Assembly (NCBI RefSeq): GCF_036345255.1
Contig: NZ_CP107783.1
Span: forward strand, 6,184,001-6,248,000
From: Streptomyces sp. NBC_00569
GTDB taxonomy: Bacteria > Actinomycetota > Actinomycetes > Streptomycetales > Streptomycetaceae
Reading direction: 5' to 3'
Length of the DNA: 64,000 nucleotides
Part shown: positions 24,364 through 32,215 of the stretch, in pieces
Layout: each line of letters opens with the position of its first letter
Position numbering within the stretch: position 1 is the first letter of the stretch
The notes under the pieces: model-generated
Seen by the model: only the letters and a program-made list of their open reading frames with translations
Databases searched by the model: none
What the model was told of the DNA's origin: nothing
Translations under genes and position numbers: made by a program

Positions 24364-27313
24364 CGGGCAAGGTCGAGTCCTTAGCCCGGAAGCGTACGAG
24401 CTGGCGCTTGGAGTTGATCGCTGCACTCGGCGGGATCAAGGTGAATGCCATCGTGACTTGGGATGCGCCCACTGTTCCTGTGGACGCGGTGGCCCTCACC
24501 TCAGAATCGGTGGCGGCTTCAATCACTGGGTAGAGCAGGACGACGCCGCGGTGTGCGCCCATGTCCGCTGCCATCTCGGCAGTCGCCTCTGTACCGGCAT
24601 TGTCAATCAACTGCTGGGCGTAGGTGCGGTGCTCGAGACCCGAGATGCGACCGAAAGAGACCTTTGCAGCCTGGCGGCTTCGACGGAACAGGGAGAAGGG
24701 GCCGTGGCCCAGGACAGTGGCCTCGACGCGATGGCGTTCCGTGAGGTGGGGAGCGATGACGAGCCAGTCGTCAACCTTCGCGAGCCGCCCGTCCAGCTGG
24801 GAGAGATAGGTGAGGTGCGGCGTGAAGAGGCCCTTGATCTCCCATTCCAGCGCGCCGAGTACCCCGAGAAGCTGGGCATGGGGCACCACCGTTGAGGCAG
24901 CCTGAAAACTACGGCGCGGTGTTGCCTCCTCCGGCAGAAGCTGACATGTCCTTGTAGAGCTATCGCTGAGCGCGGCGAGCACTGGCTGCCAGCGTTCGGT
25001 ATTGCGTGAGGCAGTCCTGGAGTCCAGGGGGTAAGCGGCGGGTTCGATGGGCTTACCCGGCGACCGCACCTCCACCAGTTCCGCGTTGAACATCTTGTTA
25101 CGAGCCGCCGGCTTCAGCCACGGGAGGTGTTGGGAGACGAGCGGCGGTACCTGGGACGGGGTCAGTTGGGGGTGGCCGTCGACCAGTTCCGCGTACCGCG
25201 ACAGCTGTTCGCGGAACAGTTCCTCGTCGCGGCACACCGCCTCGAACGCCTCGTACAGGTCGGCGGTCTTCTCCCGCCCGTACGTCTCCTCGCGGCCTAT
25301 GTAGAGGCGGACCAGATCCCGGTAGCCGGGCCGGAAGCCGAACCAGCGGCCCATCTGCATCAGGGTGTCCGCCTGCTGTGTCGTGCGGCGGTAGTACGTG
25401 ATCGTGAGGCCCTCGACCGTGAAGCCGCGGGACAGCTTCGTGCCGCCCACGAGGATCTTCCAGACGTTCGAGCTGTCGAAGTCGAGGTCCAACTGGTCGA
25501 AGTAGCGGTCCGAGTCGCCGTTGACGACGATCACCGGAGTGCCGGTGGAGCCGATCAACTGGCGTGCGCGGCTGACGTGCTGGCGCAGTTCGTCGTACGA
25601 GGCGGGGCAGGGGAGTCCGTCGGCGCGGGCGTCGCTCACCGCGGCGAAGTCGGACTCCCACAGCGCCGCCAGGCGGGCGTGGCCCGGCGCGGACGTCTGC
25701 GGGGCCTCGTGCCACATGGTGTTGATGCGCAGCGCCAGCTTCGCGTGGTCGTCCATCTTCACCGACTCGTGGACGAGCATCGTGTGGTGGCGGAAGTTCT
25801 TCTCCGGGACGCCCGCGGCCAGGCGGTACAGCTTCAGCGCTCCGGACAGCACGAACGCGTCCATCGCCTCCTGCAAGCGGTCGCCCGTGGAGTCGTAGAT
25901 GCCCCGGACATGCGCCTTCTCCTGGGAGTTGGCGACCGTGCGCTCCCCGTCCTCCACGGGTGAGTCGAGGTCGTGGAAGTCCTGTACGCCCATGTAGCCG
26001 GTGGGGCGCGGGAGCGAGATCAGGAAGTCGCTGGGGAAGATGTCCTCGCCGTCGCTGGGGTCCACGAAGACGTTCGCGAAGGGGGTTGCCGTGTAGCCGA
26101 CGTACTGGGCGCGCGGGAGAAGGGTCAGGAGCTGCGATATCAGGCTGTTGATCGCCGTACGTTCGGTGCGGCCCTGTTCCCACTTCTTCGGGTTGGACGT
26201 GTTCACCGACGCCTGGTCCGACTCGTCGTCGATGATCAGCGCGGGGAGTTCGCCGAGGATGCCGTGGATCTGCTTGAGGTCCTTGACCAGCTTGGTCAGG
26301 ACCGCCTTGTTCTTCTTCACGACCATCACGCGGGCCGCCGCGTGGTGCAGGTTCGACGGGTCGTGGAGCGGGAGCGTCCGCTCGCGCTTGTCGTACTCGA
26401 GAGCGCGGATCCCCGTCGCGAGGCTCTTGTAGTCCTTGTCGCGCGTGGTGAGCCGATCGATGTCGAAGGAGCCGCGCGTCGACGGGCGGCCCCCGTGGCT
26501 CACGAAGTCGTCCCACTCGGCGTCGTCGCCCACGTAGTCGATGCCGACCAGCGAGTCGACGTCCGACGGGTCCGCGCCGCCCAGGATGTTCTCCTGGCCG
26601 ATCAGCTCCATGTCGATGCGGCGCTGGGTCTGTGCGCGCAGCATGTTGAGTGTGCCGCCGAGGACGATGACCAGGCGGTAGCCCGCGTCGATCGCCTTGG
26701 CCGCCACACCCGTGAAGTTCGCGGTCTTCCCGGACTGTACGTAGCCGACGACCAGGCCCTTCGCCTGGCGGGCGGCGGGCTGTTCCGGGTTGGACAGGCG
26801 CTCGACGACCGCGCGGCTCGCCCCGTCCAGGCTCGCGATCGCCGCGTCCGACCAGCCCTTGTCGCGCAGCTTGCGCTCGTACGCCCGCCAGTAGAAGGTG
26901 CGGGCCGCCGCGCGCTCCTGCGTGTACCAGGGCGTGAACTCCCGCGTGATCACGGTGGGTCCGGCGATCACCGACACGCGTACGGCCTCGTCCAGGACCT
27001 TGCGCAGGTCCTCGCCGAGGCGCAGCCGCTCGTACACCGCCACACGGCGTGCGAGTGTGCGCGGCGCGGTCTCCGGGGACCAGAGCGGGGACTCGGCGAA
27101 GTCCCAGTCGTTGAGGTGGCGGTTCCACAGCGCGAGCAGCGCGTCGTCCCCGCCGACGAGACGCGCACGGAACGTCTCCTCGGTCAGGTCCGCGTCGGGA
27201 TGGTCCTCGTCGGCGGCGAGCGCGGCCCAACGGGCGAAGTGCCGGGGGCTGTTGACCATTCCGGCCAGGGCGGAGGTGTGGATCTCCAGGAGGATGTTCG
27301 CGTCGTCGCTCAT
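24338..27313 (-). CDS. Z1-domain superfamily II helicase
   Basis: A 991-residue protein. Walker A-like VVGYVQSGKTANFTGV lies near residue 190 and the helicase motif II-like block LIIDDESDQA near 360. Motif III-like YVGYTATPFANVFV follows, then the Z1 region (KILVGGTKLSRGFTVEGLTITYYRR, MQMGRWFGFRPGYRDLVRLYI). Z1 helicases occur in restriction-type defence operons with MORC/MutL-like GHKL ATPases and DNA methylases (Iyer, Abhiman and Aravind 2008). It lies 78 bp after the ATPase gene and overlaps NaeI-like B. The last ~250 codons (24.34-25.05 kb) have lower GC than the rest. Confidence 0.9.
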   Translation of the reverse strand: MSDDANILLEIHTSALAGMVNSPRHFARWAALAADEDHPDADLTEETFRARLVGGDDALLALWNRHLNDWDFAESPLWSPETAPRTLARRVAVYERLRLGEDLRKVLDEAVRVSVIAGPTVITREFTPWYTQERAAARTFYWRAYERKLRDKGWSDAAIASLDGASRAVVERLSNPEQPAARQAKGLVVGYVQSGKTANFTGVAAKAIDAGYRLVIVLGGTLNMLRAQTQRRIDMELIGQENILGGADPSDVDSLVGIDYVGDDAEWDDFVSHGGRPSTRGSFDIDRLTTRDKDYKSLATGIRALEYDKRERTLPLHDPSNLHHAAARVMVVKKNKAVLTKLVKDLKQIHGILGELPALIIDDESDQASVNTSNPKKWEQGRTERTAINSLISQLLTLLPRAQYVGYTATPFANVFVDPSDGEDIFPSDFLISLPRPTGYMGVQDFHDLDSPVEDGERTVANSQEKAHVRGIYDSTGDRLQEAMDAFVLSGALKLYRLAAGVPEKNFRHHTMLVHESVKMDDHAKLALRINTMWHEAPQTSAPGHARLAALWESDFAAVSDARADGLPCPASYDELRQHVSRARQLIGSTGTPVIVVNGDSDRYFDQLDLDFDSSNVWKILVGGTKLSRGFTVEGLTITYYRRTTQQADTLMQMGRWFGFRPGYRDLVRLYIGREETYGREKTADLYEAFEAVCRDEELFREQLSRYAELVDGHPQLTPSQVPPLVSQHLPWLKPAARNKMFNAELVEVRSPGKPIEPAAYPLDSRTASRNTERWQPVLAALSDSSTRTCQLLPEEATPRRSFQAASTVVPHAQLLGVLGALEWEIKGLFTPHLTYLSQLDGRLAKVDDWLVIAPHLTERHRVEATVLGHGPFSLFRRSRQAAKVSFGRISGLEHRTYAQQLIDNAGTEATAEMAADMGAHRGVVLLYPVIEAATDSEVRATASTGTVGASQVTMAFTLIPPSAAINSKRQLVRFRAKDSTLPDAAIIDTY

Positions 27314-27391
27314 TGCGGGCGGCCCTTCTGCGGTCGGGAAGCGCGGGGGACGGTGTCGTGCGAGGGGGAAGAGGCGGAAGGGGGAGGGGCC

Positions 27392-28948
27392 TCAGGCCGT
27401 CTCGCCCCGCACGCGCCTCTCCCGCTGCGCGCCCACCGACGCCAGCAGGATCGTGTTCCAGTAGTCGATCCGGTCCTGCCGTGTCTTCTCCCAGCGGCCG
27501 AGGCCGAAGCAGTCCTCCAGGAGCAGGTACAGGAGGGTCTTCGTGACCGGGGCGTCGTTCGAGCCGCCGCGGCGGCCGTCGTTGAAGTCGTCGCGGAACG
27601 CCTTGTTCAGGACGATGACGTTCGTCTCCCGGTCCAGCTCGAAGAAGCGGTCGTCGGGGAGCGTGCGCCAGGTGAACTCGATGGGGTCCTCGCCCGGCTT
27701 CTCGGGGAGTTCCTCCCTGACGACCCGCTTGACCCTGGGGTCGAGACCCTTGCCCGGTGGCGTCACGGGCTTGCGTACGATCTCGGACCGCTTGGCGCCG
27801 TCCCGGTAGGCGGCCTCCGCGTCGGCCTGGTACGTGGGGAACGTGGTCCCGGCCGCATCGAGCGCCTTCTCCACCCCCAGCGTGAACGCGGGCGTCACGG
27901 TGACGCCTTCCTTCTTCACGTCGAGGCTGAACACGTTGTTGGTGCCGGCGGGCAGGTCGACCGCCACGCGCGCCAGGACGAGGTGGCTCTCCGGGTTGCG
28001 CAGACCGTTCCAGCCGCCCGCCTGTACGAGGCGGTCGTTGCGGTAGAAGTAGAAACCCTGCCGTTCGGCGAGCGCCCCGATCTGGCGGAATCCCGCCTGC
28101 TTCGACTTCGCCGGCCAGATGTGTGTAGTGAGTCCGACCTCGCCGACCCCCTCCACCGGGGCCGAGAACTTCCGCGGATAGCCCTTGCGCCCCGGCACCT
28201 TGTAGCCGAACGGATCCAGGGCCTCCACCGCGATGTGGTCGAGCTCCTCGCCGAGGCCGGTCCCCGCGCCGCCCACGTCCCACACCGCGATGTCCAGCTT
28301 CAGGCCACGCTGGAGGAACCGATGCAGGTACAGGCCGAGATGGGTCTCCAGACGGGATATCGCCTTCGAGAGGAACTGGTCACTCTGGCCGCGCGCGACC
28401 GTCTCGAACGCGCGCACCCGGTCCCAGCGCACCACCGTGCCCTGCCACTCGATGATTCCGTCGTAGCGGTCGACGAGGTCCTGTGCGTACCGCGGGTCGA
28501 CGGTGTCGCAGCGGAAGCCGTCCTCGACCCCCTCGGCCGTGAGGCGGCGGCCGGCGGCGCGGCTGCGCCGGGTGCGGCTGACCACGGTGAGCGAGGACGC
28601 GTGGGACAGGGACGCCGCCTTCAGCCCCGTGCCGTACATGCCGAGCGCGCCGTCGCCGTACTCCCGGCGACGGCCGACGGTCATGGCGGCGTCGAGTCCG
28701 GCATCGTCCATGCCCTGGCCGTTGTCGATGATCAGCAGGGTCAGGATGCGGTCGGCGTCGCGCAGGAAATGCACGACGACCTTGTCGGCTCCGGCGTCGA
28801 TCGAGTTGTCGATCAGGTCGGCGACAGCGACCTCGAAGCCGTATCCCTGATTGGACAGGGCCTTGCCGTAACCGGAGTCCGGCGGCAGGTGTGTGCTGCC
28901 CGTCGTGGGTACGTCGTACTGCCACGCAGCACCGGATTCGTAGGGCAT
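27392..28948 (-). CDS. MORC/MutL-like GHKL ATPase of a restriction system
   Basis: A 518-residue protein. The Bergerat fold is at residues ~35-140: VAVADLIDNSIDAGADK (N box), LLIIDNGQGMDDAGLDAAM (G1), and ALGMYGTGLKAASLSHA (G2). An S5-like second domain includes GALAERQGFYFYRNDRLVQAGGW, which contains a conserved Lys/Arg-rich loop. A third, helical region continues to the C-terminus. This is the MORC-like group found beside Z1 helicases in restriction operons, where ATP-driven dimerisation is thought to clamp DNA. ATG 28948 has GAGGAA just upstream. It heads the Z1-NaeI-NaeI-Vsr unit. Confidence 0.88.
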   Translation of the reverse strand: MPYESGAAWQYDVPTTGSTHLPPDSGYGKALSNQGYGFEVAVADLIDNSIDAGADKVVVHFLRDADRILTLLIIDNGQGMDDAGLDAAMTVGRRREYGDGALGMYGTGLKAASLSHASSLTVVSRTRRSRAAGRRLTAEGVEDGFRCDTVDPRYAQDLVDRYDGIIEWQGTVVRWDRVRAFETVARGQSDQFLSKAISRLETHLGLYLHRFLQRGLKLDIAVWDVGGAGTGLGEELDHIAVEALDPFGYKVPGRKGYPRKFSAPVEGVGEVGLTTHIWPAKSKQAGFRQIGALAERQGFYFYRNDRLVQAGGWNGLRNPESHLVLARVAVDLPAGTNNVFSLDVKKEGVTVTPAFTLGVEKALDAAGTTFPTYQADAEAAYRDGAKRSEIVRKPVTPPGKGLDPRVKRVVREELPEKPGEDPIEFTWRTLPDDRFFELDRETNVIVLNKAFRDDFNDGRRGGSNDAPVTKTLLYLLLEDCFGLGRWEKTRQDRIDYWNTILLASVGAQRERRVRGETA

Positions 28949-29161
28949 GTCATTCCTCGTGCACACAGGTCGGGGCCTGCGTGGGGGGGAGGAGCGGCCC
29001 GACAGTTGAATCAGTAAGTGTGACGGTACTGCAAAGGTCGGACATAGTGTGGCGAGGGTCCGAAGACTGGCGGAATTCCCCCGGAGGGGCTCCAGTTCCC
29101 GCCCTTCCGCCCGCCTTCGCGAATACCCGGACCGCCCAACTCCCCTCAGGCCGCGGTCAGG

Positions 29162-30208
29162 TCAGCTCTCCTCCGCCCCATGGCACTCCCCATACCCCCG
29201 CCTGGACCCGCACCAGCACTCCGCGCCCCGCTCCGGTGGCCACGGGATCGCTCGGCCTCGGGCCGCCAGTGTCGTGGCGTACTGCGGCAGCAGCGACGCG
29301 TCGGTGGGGGGCGAGGACTCCGACGCCGCGAACGCCTCGTACGACGGGACCGTGCCCGCGACGATGCCGAGGTTCGGTGTGCCGGAGGCCGCGAGTTCGC
29401 GGAGGGAGGACTCTATGGTGGTCAAGTGCTCTGTGTCGGACGGGTATTCGGCGGAGAGGGAGGGGTACGCGGCCAGGAGTTCCGTCAGCTCCGTCGACGG
29501 CCAGTGCAGGACCGCCACCGGGAACGGGCGGGACAGTGCCTGCCGGTACGAGCCCAACTCGGCGCGCAGGCGCAGGATTTCGGCCCTCAGTTCCGCCGGG
29601 TTGTCCGAGCCGAGCGCCCACGTCCGGTTCGGGTCGTGGAGTTCGTCCAGGGTCACCTCGGCCTTGTTGATCCGGTCGGCGAGCGCGTCCCAGTCGTCGT
29701 GCTCCGCGCCGATCAGGCGGCGTACGCGGTGGCGGCCGAGGAGGAGCGGGTGCGTCTCGTACGGCGGGTTCGCGCGCTCGGCCTCCGGCAGGAGCAGCGT
29801 CAGGGCCTCGGTGAAGGACTCGTGCGCCGCTTCGAGCTCGTCGTGCGACTCCAGGGCCTCCGCCACGATCACGTAGGCGGCCGGGTCCCTCGGGGCCGCG
29901 GTCCGGATGCCCGTGATGATCGCGCGGGCCTCGGCCTCGTGGCCGTACTCCCACAGGTTCGCGGCCATCAGGGCCTTCACCAGATGGGGCTGCTGCAGCG
30001 CGGACGGCGGGCCTGCGAGCAGGCGGTCGTACAGCGCGGCCGCGCGTGGGCGGGCGTCGGCCAGTTCGTAGTGCGCCGCGGCCTGGAGGAGCAGCTGCTC
30101 GGCGTCCTCCGGGTACAGGCCGGCGATGCGCTCCAGGCGCTCGGCTTCGGCGATGTGGTTGACAGGGTCTACAGGCTCGGCGGGCGTAGCAGGCGTGTCG
30201 GGGCGCAT
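29162..30208 (-). CDS. TPR-like protein with C-terminal SEC-C zinc motif
   Basis: A 348-residue protein. Residues ~20-160 contain TPR-like helical pairs (LERIAGLYPEDAEQLLLQAAAHYELADARPRAAALYDRLL, AYVIVAEALESHDELEAAHESFTEAL). The C-terminus has ECWCGSRRGYGECHG, a SEC-C-type zinc motif (CxCGS...C-H). SEC-C motifs occur in SecA and in many uncharacterised proteins and bind zinc, often for protein contacts. It lies 213 bp upstream of the MORC-like ATPase on the same strand. It may be a defence-island component, but the gap and its normal GC leave this open. ATG 30208 avoids a non-conserved extension. Confidence 0.75.
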   Translation of the reverse strand: MRPDTPATPAEPVDPVNHIAEAERLERIAGLYPEDAEQLLLQAAAHYELADARPRAAALYDRLLAGPPSALQQPHLVKALMAANLWEYGHEAEARAIITGIRTAAPRDPAAYVIVAEALESHDELEAAHESFTEALTLLLPEAERANPPYETHPLLLGRHRVRRLIGAEHDDWDALADRINKAEVTLDELHDPNRTWALGSDNPAELRAEILRLRAELGSYRQALSRPFPVAVLHWPSTELTELLAAYPSLSAEYPSDTEHLTTIESSLRELAASGTPNLGIVAGTVPSYEAFAASESSPPTDASLLPQYATTLAARGRAIPWPPERGAECWCGSRRGYGECHGAEES

Positions 30209-30248
30209 GGGTGACACCGTACTGCCGACCCCCCTCACCGGCGCCAGG

Positions 30249-30698
30249 TCACCACCGGCTCACGTAGCCGTTGCCTTCGTTCAGGACGTACGCCATGCGC
30301 CAAACCACCACGGCCAGCGTGCCCGCCCACAGCACCGTCCCCGCCCACAGCCAGGCCACGCACGAGCGGTAGCGGCCGTCGGTGTCCAGGGCGGCGAGAT
30401 GGGGGTGCGACGGGTCGAAGCGCACGCGTACGCGGCGGCCCTCGGGGAGCGCGTGGGGGCCCACCTCGTCGGGCAGCGCCTGTTCGTGCGCCGTGCCGTC
30501 GGCCGCCGTCCAGCTGACCACCGGGTGCAGCACTGCGTACGACGCCTCGTTCGACGCGACATGGCCCGTCACGGTCGCGTCGACCACGGTGCCGGTACTG
30601 CGCCGGAGCATCTCGGTGACCAGTTGCAGCACCTGAGAGACGGCCAGTACGAGGCCTGAGATGAAGGGAATCAGTGCCAGTAGCCAGAGGGGACCCAT
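30249..30698 (-). CDS. DUF3592 membrane protein
   Basis: A 149-residue protein: N-terminal membrane segment (LLALIPFISGLVLAVSQVLQL), an extracytoplasmic beta domain (TVVDATVTGHVASNEASYAVLHPVVSWTAADGT, VRVRFDPSHP) and a C-terminal membrane segment (AWLWAGTVLWAGTLAVVV). This is the DUF3592 layout, function unknown. Two further DUF3592 proteins occur near 59-60 kb. It diverges from the sortase gene. Confidence 0.8.
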   Translation of the reverse strand: MGPLWLLALIPFISGLVLAVSQVLQLVTEMLRRSTGTVVDATVTGHVASNEASYAVLHPVVSWTAADGTAHEQALPDEVGPHALPEGRRVRVRFDPSHPHLAALDTDGRYRSCVAWLWAGTVLWAGTLAVVVWRMAYVLNEGNGYVSRW

Positions 30699-30834
30699 GG
30701 GGCGCGAGCTTAAGGGGCGGCCGGCCGGGCGGCCGGGGTGGGGGAGCGGCCGGGTGCGGGGGCGGGCCGGCCGCACCGGCAGCCGGCCGGTCAGTTCACT
30801 GGTGAGTTGCGGAGGCAGGGCCTATCTTGCGCCC

Positions 30835-31779
30835 GTGCGGGAGCGGAAGCAGTGGTGGCGGGAACGGCAGCGGCGGCCTGTCGTCGTGCGGCAGGGGCCG
30901 CGCGCGGGACGCCGTGTGTCCGGGCGACGGCCCTCGGCTCCGCGCGCGGGACGCCGAGCGTTCGGTCGCCGCCCCTCGGCCCCGGGCCGTCCGCAGGGGC
31001 CGCGCCCCTCGGCCCTGCGCCGCACCCTGTGGACCGGTGCCGAAGTCACCGTCACCCTCGGGGTCGTCCTCCTCCTTCTCGTGGTCCATCAACTGTGGTG
31101 GACGAATCGCGAGGCCAGAGCCGGTGCCGAGCGCAAGGTGCGGGCGCTGGAGCACGAGTGGGCGGCCACCCCGTCGGGCGGACGGGGCGACGGGGGTGAG
31201 GACAGCGCCCCGGATCCGGCCGGTGACGACACCCCGGCCGGATCGTCGGGCGGCGAGGGGACCGGGAGCGGGTCCGGGGGCCGGACATCCGCCGACTCCG
31301 CCTCCGCCTCCCGGGAAACGCCCCGCTGGGACCAGGCCTACGCCGTCCTCAGCATCCCCCGCCTCGGCCTCACCGTCCCCGTCGCCGAGGGCGTCGGAAA
31401 GCAGAACGTCCTCAACAAGGGCTACGTCGGCCACTACCCCGCCACCGCCCAGCCCGGCCGGCCCGGGAACTTCGCGCTCGCCGGGCACCGCAACACCCAC
31501 GGGGAGCCCTTCCGGTACATCAACCGGCTGCGCAAGGGCGACGAGGTCCAGGTCCGCACCCGCGGCGCCGTGTACACGTACGTCGTCGACAAGACCCTCG
31601 CGCAGACCTCCGCGCGCGACGGCGGCGTCATCGCGGGAGTGCCGCGCAGCGAGGTCGTGCGGAGTGCCGGGTACAGCGAGCCGGGGTACTACATCACGCT
31701 CACCACCTGCACGCCCGAGTACACGTCCCGGTACCGGCTCGCGGTGTGGGGGAAGCTGCGGTCGATGCGGCCCCGGTGA
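30835..31779 (+). CDS. Class E sortase
   Basis: About 314 residues from GTG 30835. A very basic, proline-rich cytoplasmic tail containing two near-identical units (RAGRR-(V/A)-(S/F)-GRRPSAP) precedes a membrane segment (VTLGVVLLLLVVHQLWW). A Ser/Gly/Asp-rich spacer follows, then the sortase domain with catalytic His in NFALAGHRNTHG, Cys in TLTTCTPEY and Arg in TSRYRLAVWG. Class E sortases anchor LAXTG-type proteins to the peptidoglycan of high-GC Gram-positives. The window has a candidate substrate at 39.8-40.8 kb. The start is uncertain because the frame is open to 30661 and no clear ribosome site is seen. Confidence 0.88.
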   Translation: MRERKQWWRERQRRPVVVRQGPRAGRRVSGRRPSAPRAGRRAFGRRPSAPGRPQGPRPSALRRTLWTGAEVTVTLGVVLLLLVVHQLWWTNREARAGAERKVRALEHEWAATPSGGRGDGGEDSAPDPAGDDTPAGSSGGEGTGSGSGGRTSADSASASRETPRWDQAYAVLSIPRLGLTVPVAEGVGKQNVLNKGYVGHYPATAQPGRPGNFALAGHRNTHGEPFRYINRLRKGDEVQVRTRGAVYTYVVDKTLAQTSARDGGVIAGVPRSEVVRSAGYSEPGYYITLTTCTPEYTSRYRLAVWGKLRSMRPR

Positions 31780-32010
31780 CGGGGATGCGGCGGCCTGGTC
31801 ACGGGACCTGGCGCCTCGGAGAGACGGATCCGGTGGTCCGGTTACGTGGCCTGGTGGCCCTGGTGACGGGATGCGGCGGCCTGGTTACGGGTCCTGGCGT
31901 CCCGGGGTGACGGGATCCGGTGGTCCGGTTACGTGACCTGGTGGCCCTGGTGGCCCTGGTGACGGGATGCGGCGGCCTGGTCACGGGTCCTGGCGTCCCG
32001 GGGTGACGGG
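31779..32010. repeat. Imperfect 86-96 bp tandem repeats, three copies
   Basis: Units begin at 31779, 31865 and 31961 with GACGGG(G)ATGCGGCGGCCTG. Each continues with a GGTCACGGGTCCTGGCGTCC-like block and GGATCCGGTGGTCCGGTTACG. The second unit carries an extra GGCCCTGGT. The tract starts at the stop codon of the class E sortase. No convincing gene lies in 31780-32215. Confidence 0.75.
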
Positions 32011-32021
32011 ATCCGGTGTCC

Positions 32022-32135
32022 CGGTCACGGGACTGGGCGCCCCCGGTGTCGGGACCCTTCCGCCCGCCGACGGGCGCTCGGTCACGGGATTGGGCGCCCC
32101 CGGTGTCGGGACCTTCCGCCCGCCGACGGGCCCGG
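32022..32135. repeat. 57-bp direct repeat, two copies
   Basis: Units at about 32022-32078 and 32079-32135 begin CGGTCACGGGA and carry TGGGCGCCCCCGGTGTCGGG and TTCCGCCCGCCGACGGGC. They differ by a few bases and continue the repetitive tract between the sortase and MFS genes. Confidence 0.7.
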
Positions 32136-32215
32136 CAGGACGGGCGGCCGGACGCCGAGGTGTCGGCCCCGGTGTGCCGGCCCCGTCGTCCCGGCTCCGG
32201 TCACCGCCCCCTCGG

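Noticed and set aside
25098..28283. Open frame of more than 1000 codons on the minus strand
   Set aside because: It is a high-GC shadow of the Z1 helicase and GHKL ATPase genes in another frame. The composition is Arg/Pro/Gly and no domain is seen.
25973..29017. Open frame of about 1000 codons on the plus strand
   Set aside because: It is an antisense shadow of the same two genes, with repetitive Val/Arg/Leu/Gly content and no recognisable motif.
19709..30208. Classical BREX, DISARM or Dnd system
   Set aside because: No BrxC/PglX/PglZ, DrmA/B or DndBCDE-like proteins are present. The ATPase is of MORC/GHKL type and the helicase carries a Z1 domain.
30661..30834. Upstream extension of the class E sortase gene
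   Set aside because: The frame is open, but the translation is low-complexity Arg/Gly/Pro and overlaps the divergent DUF3592 gene's start, so a start near 30835 is more likely.
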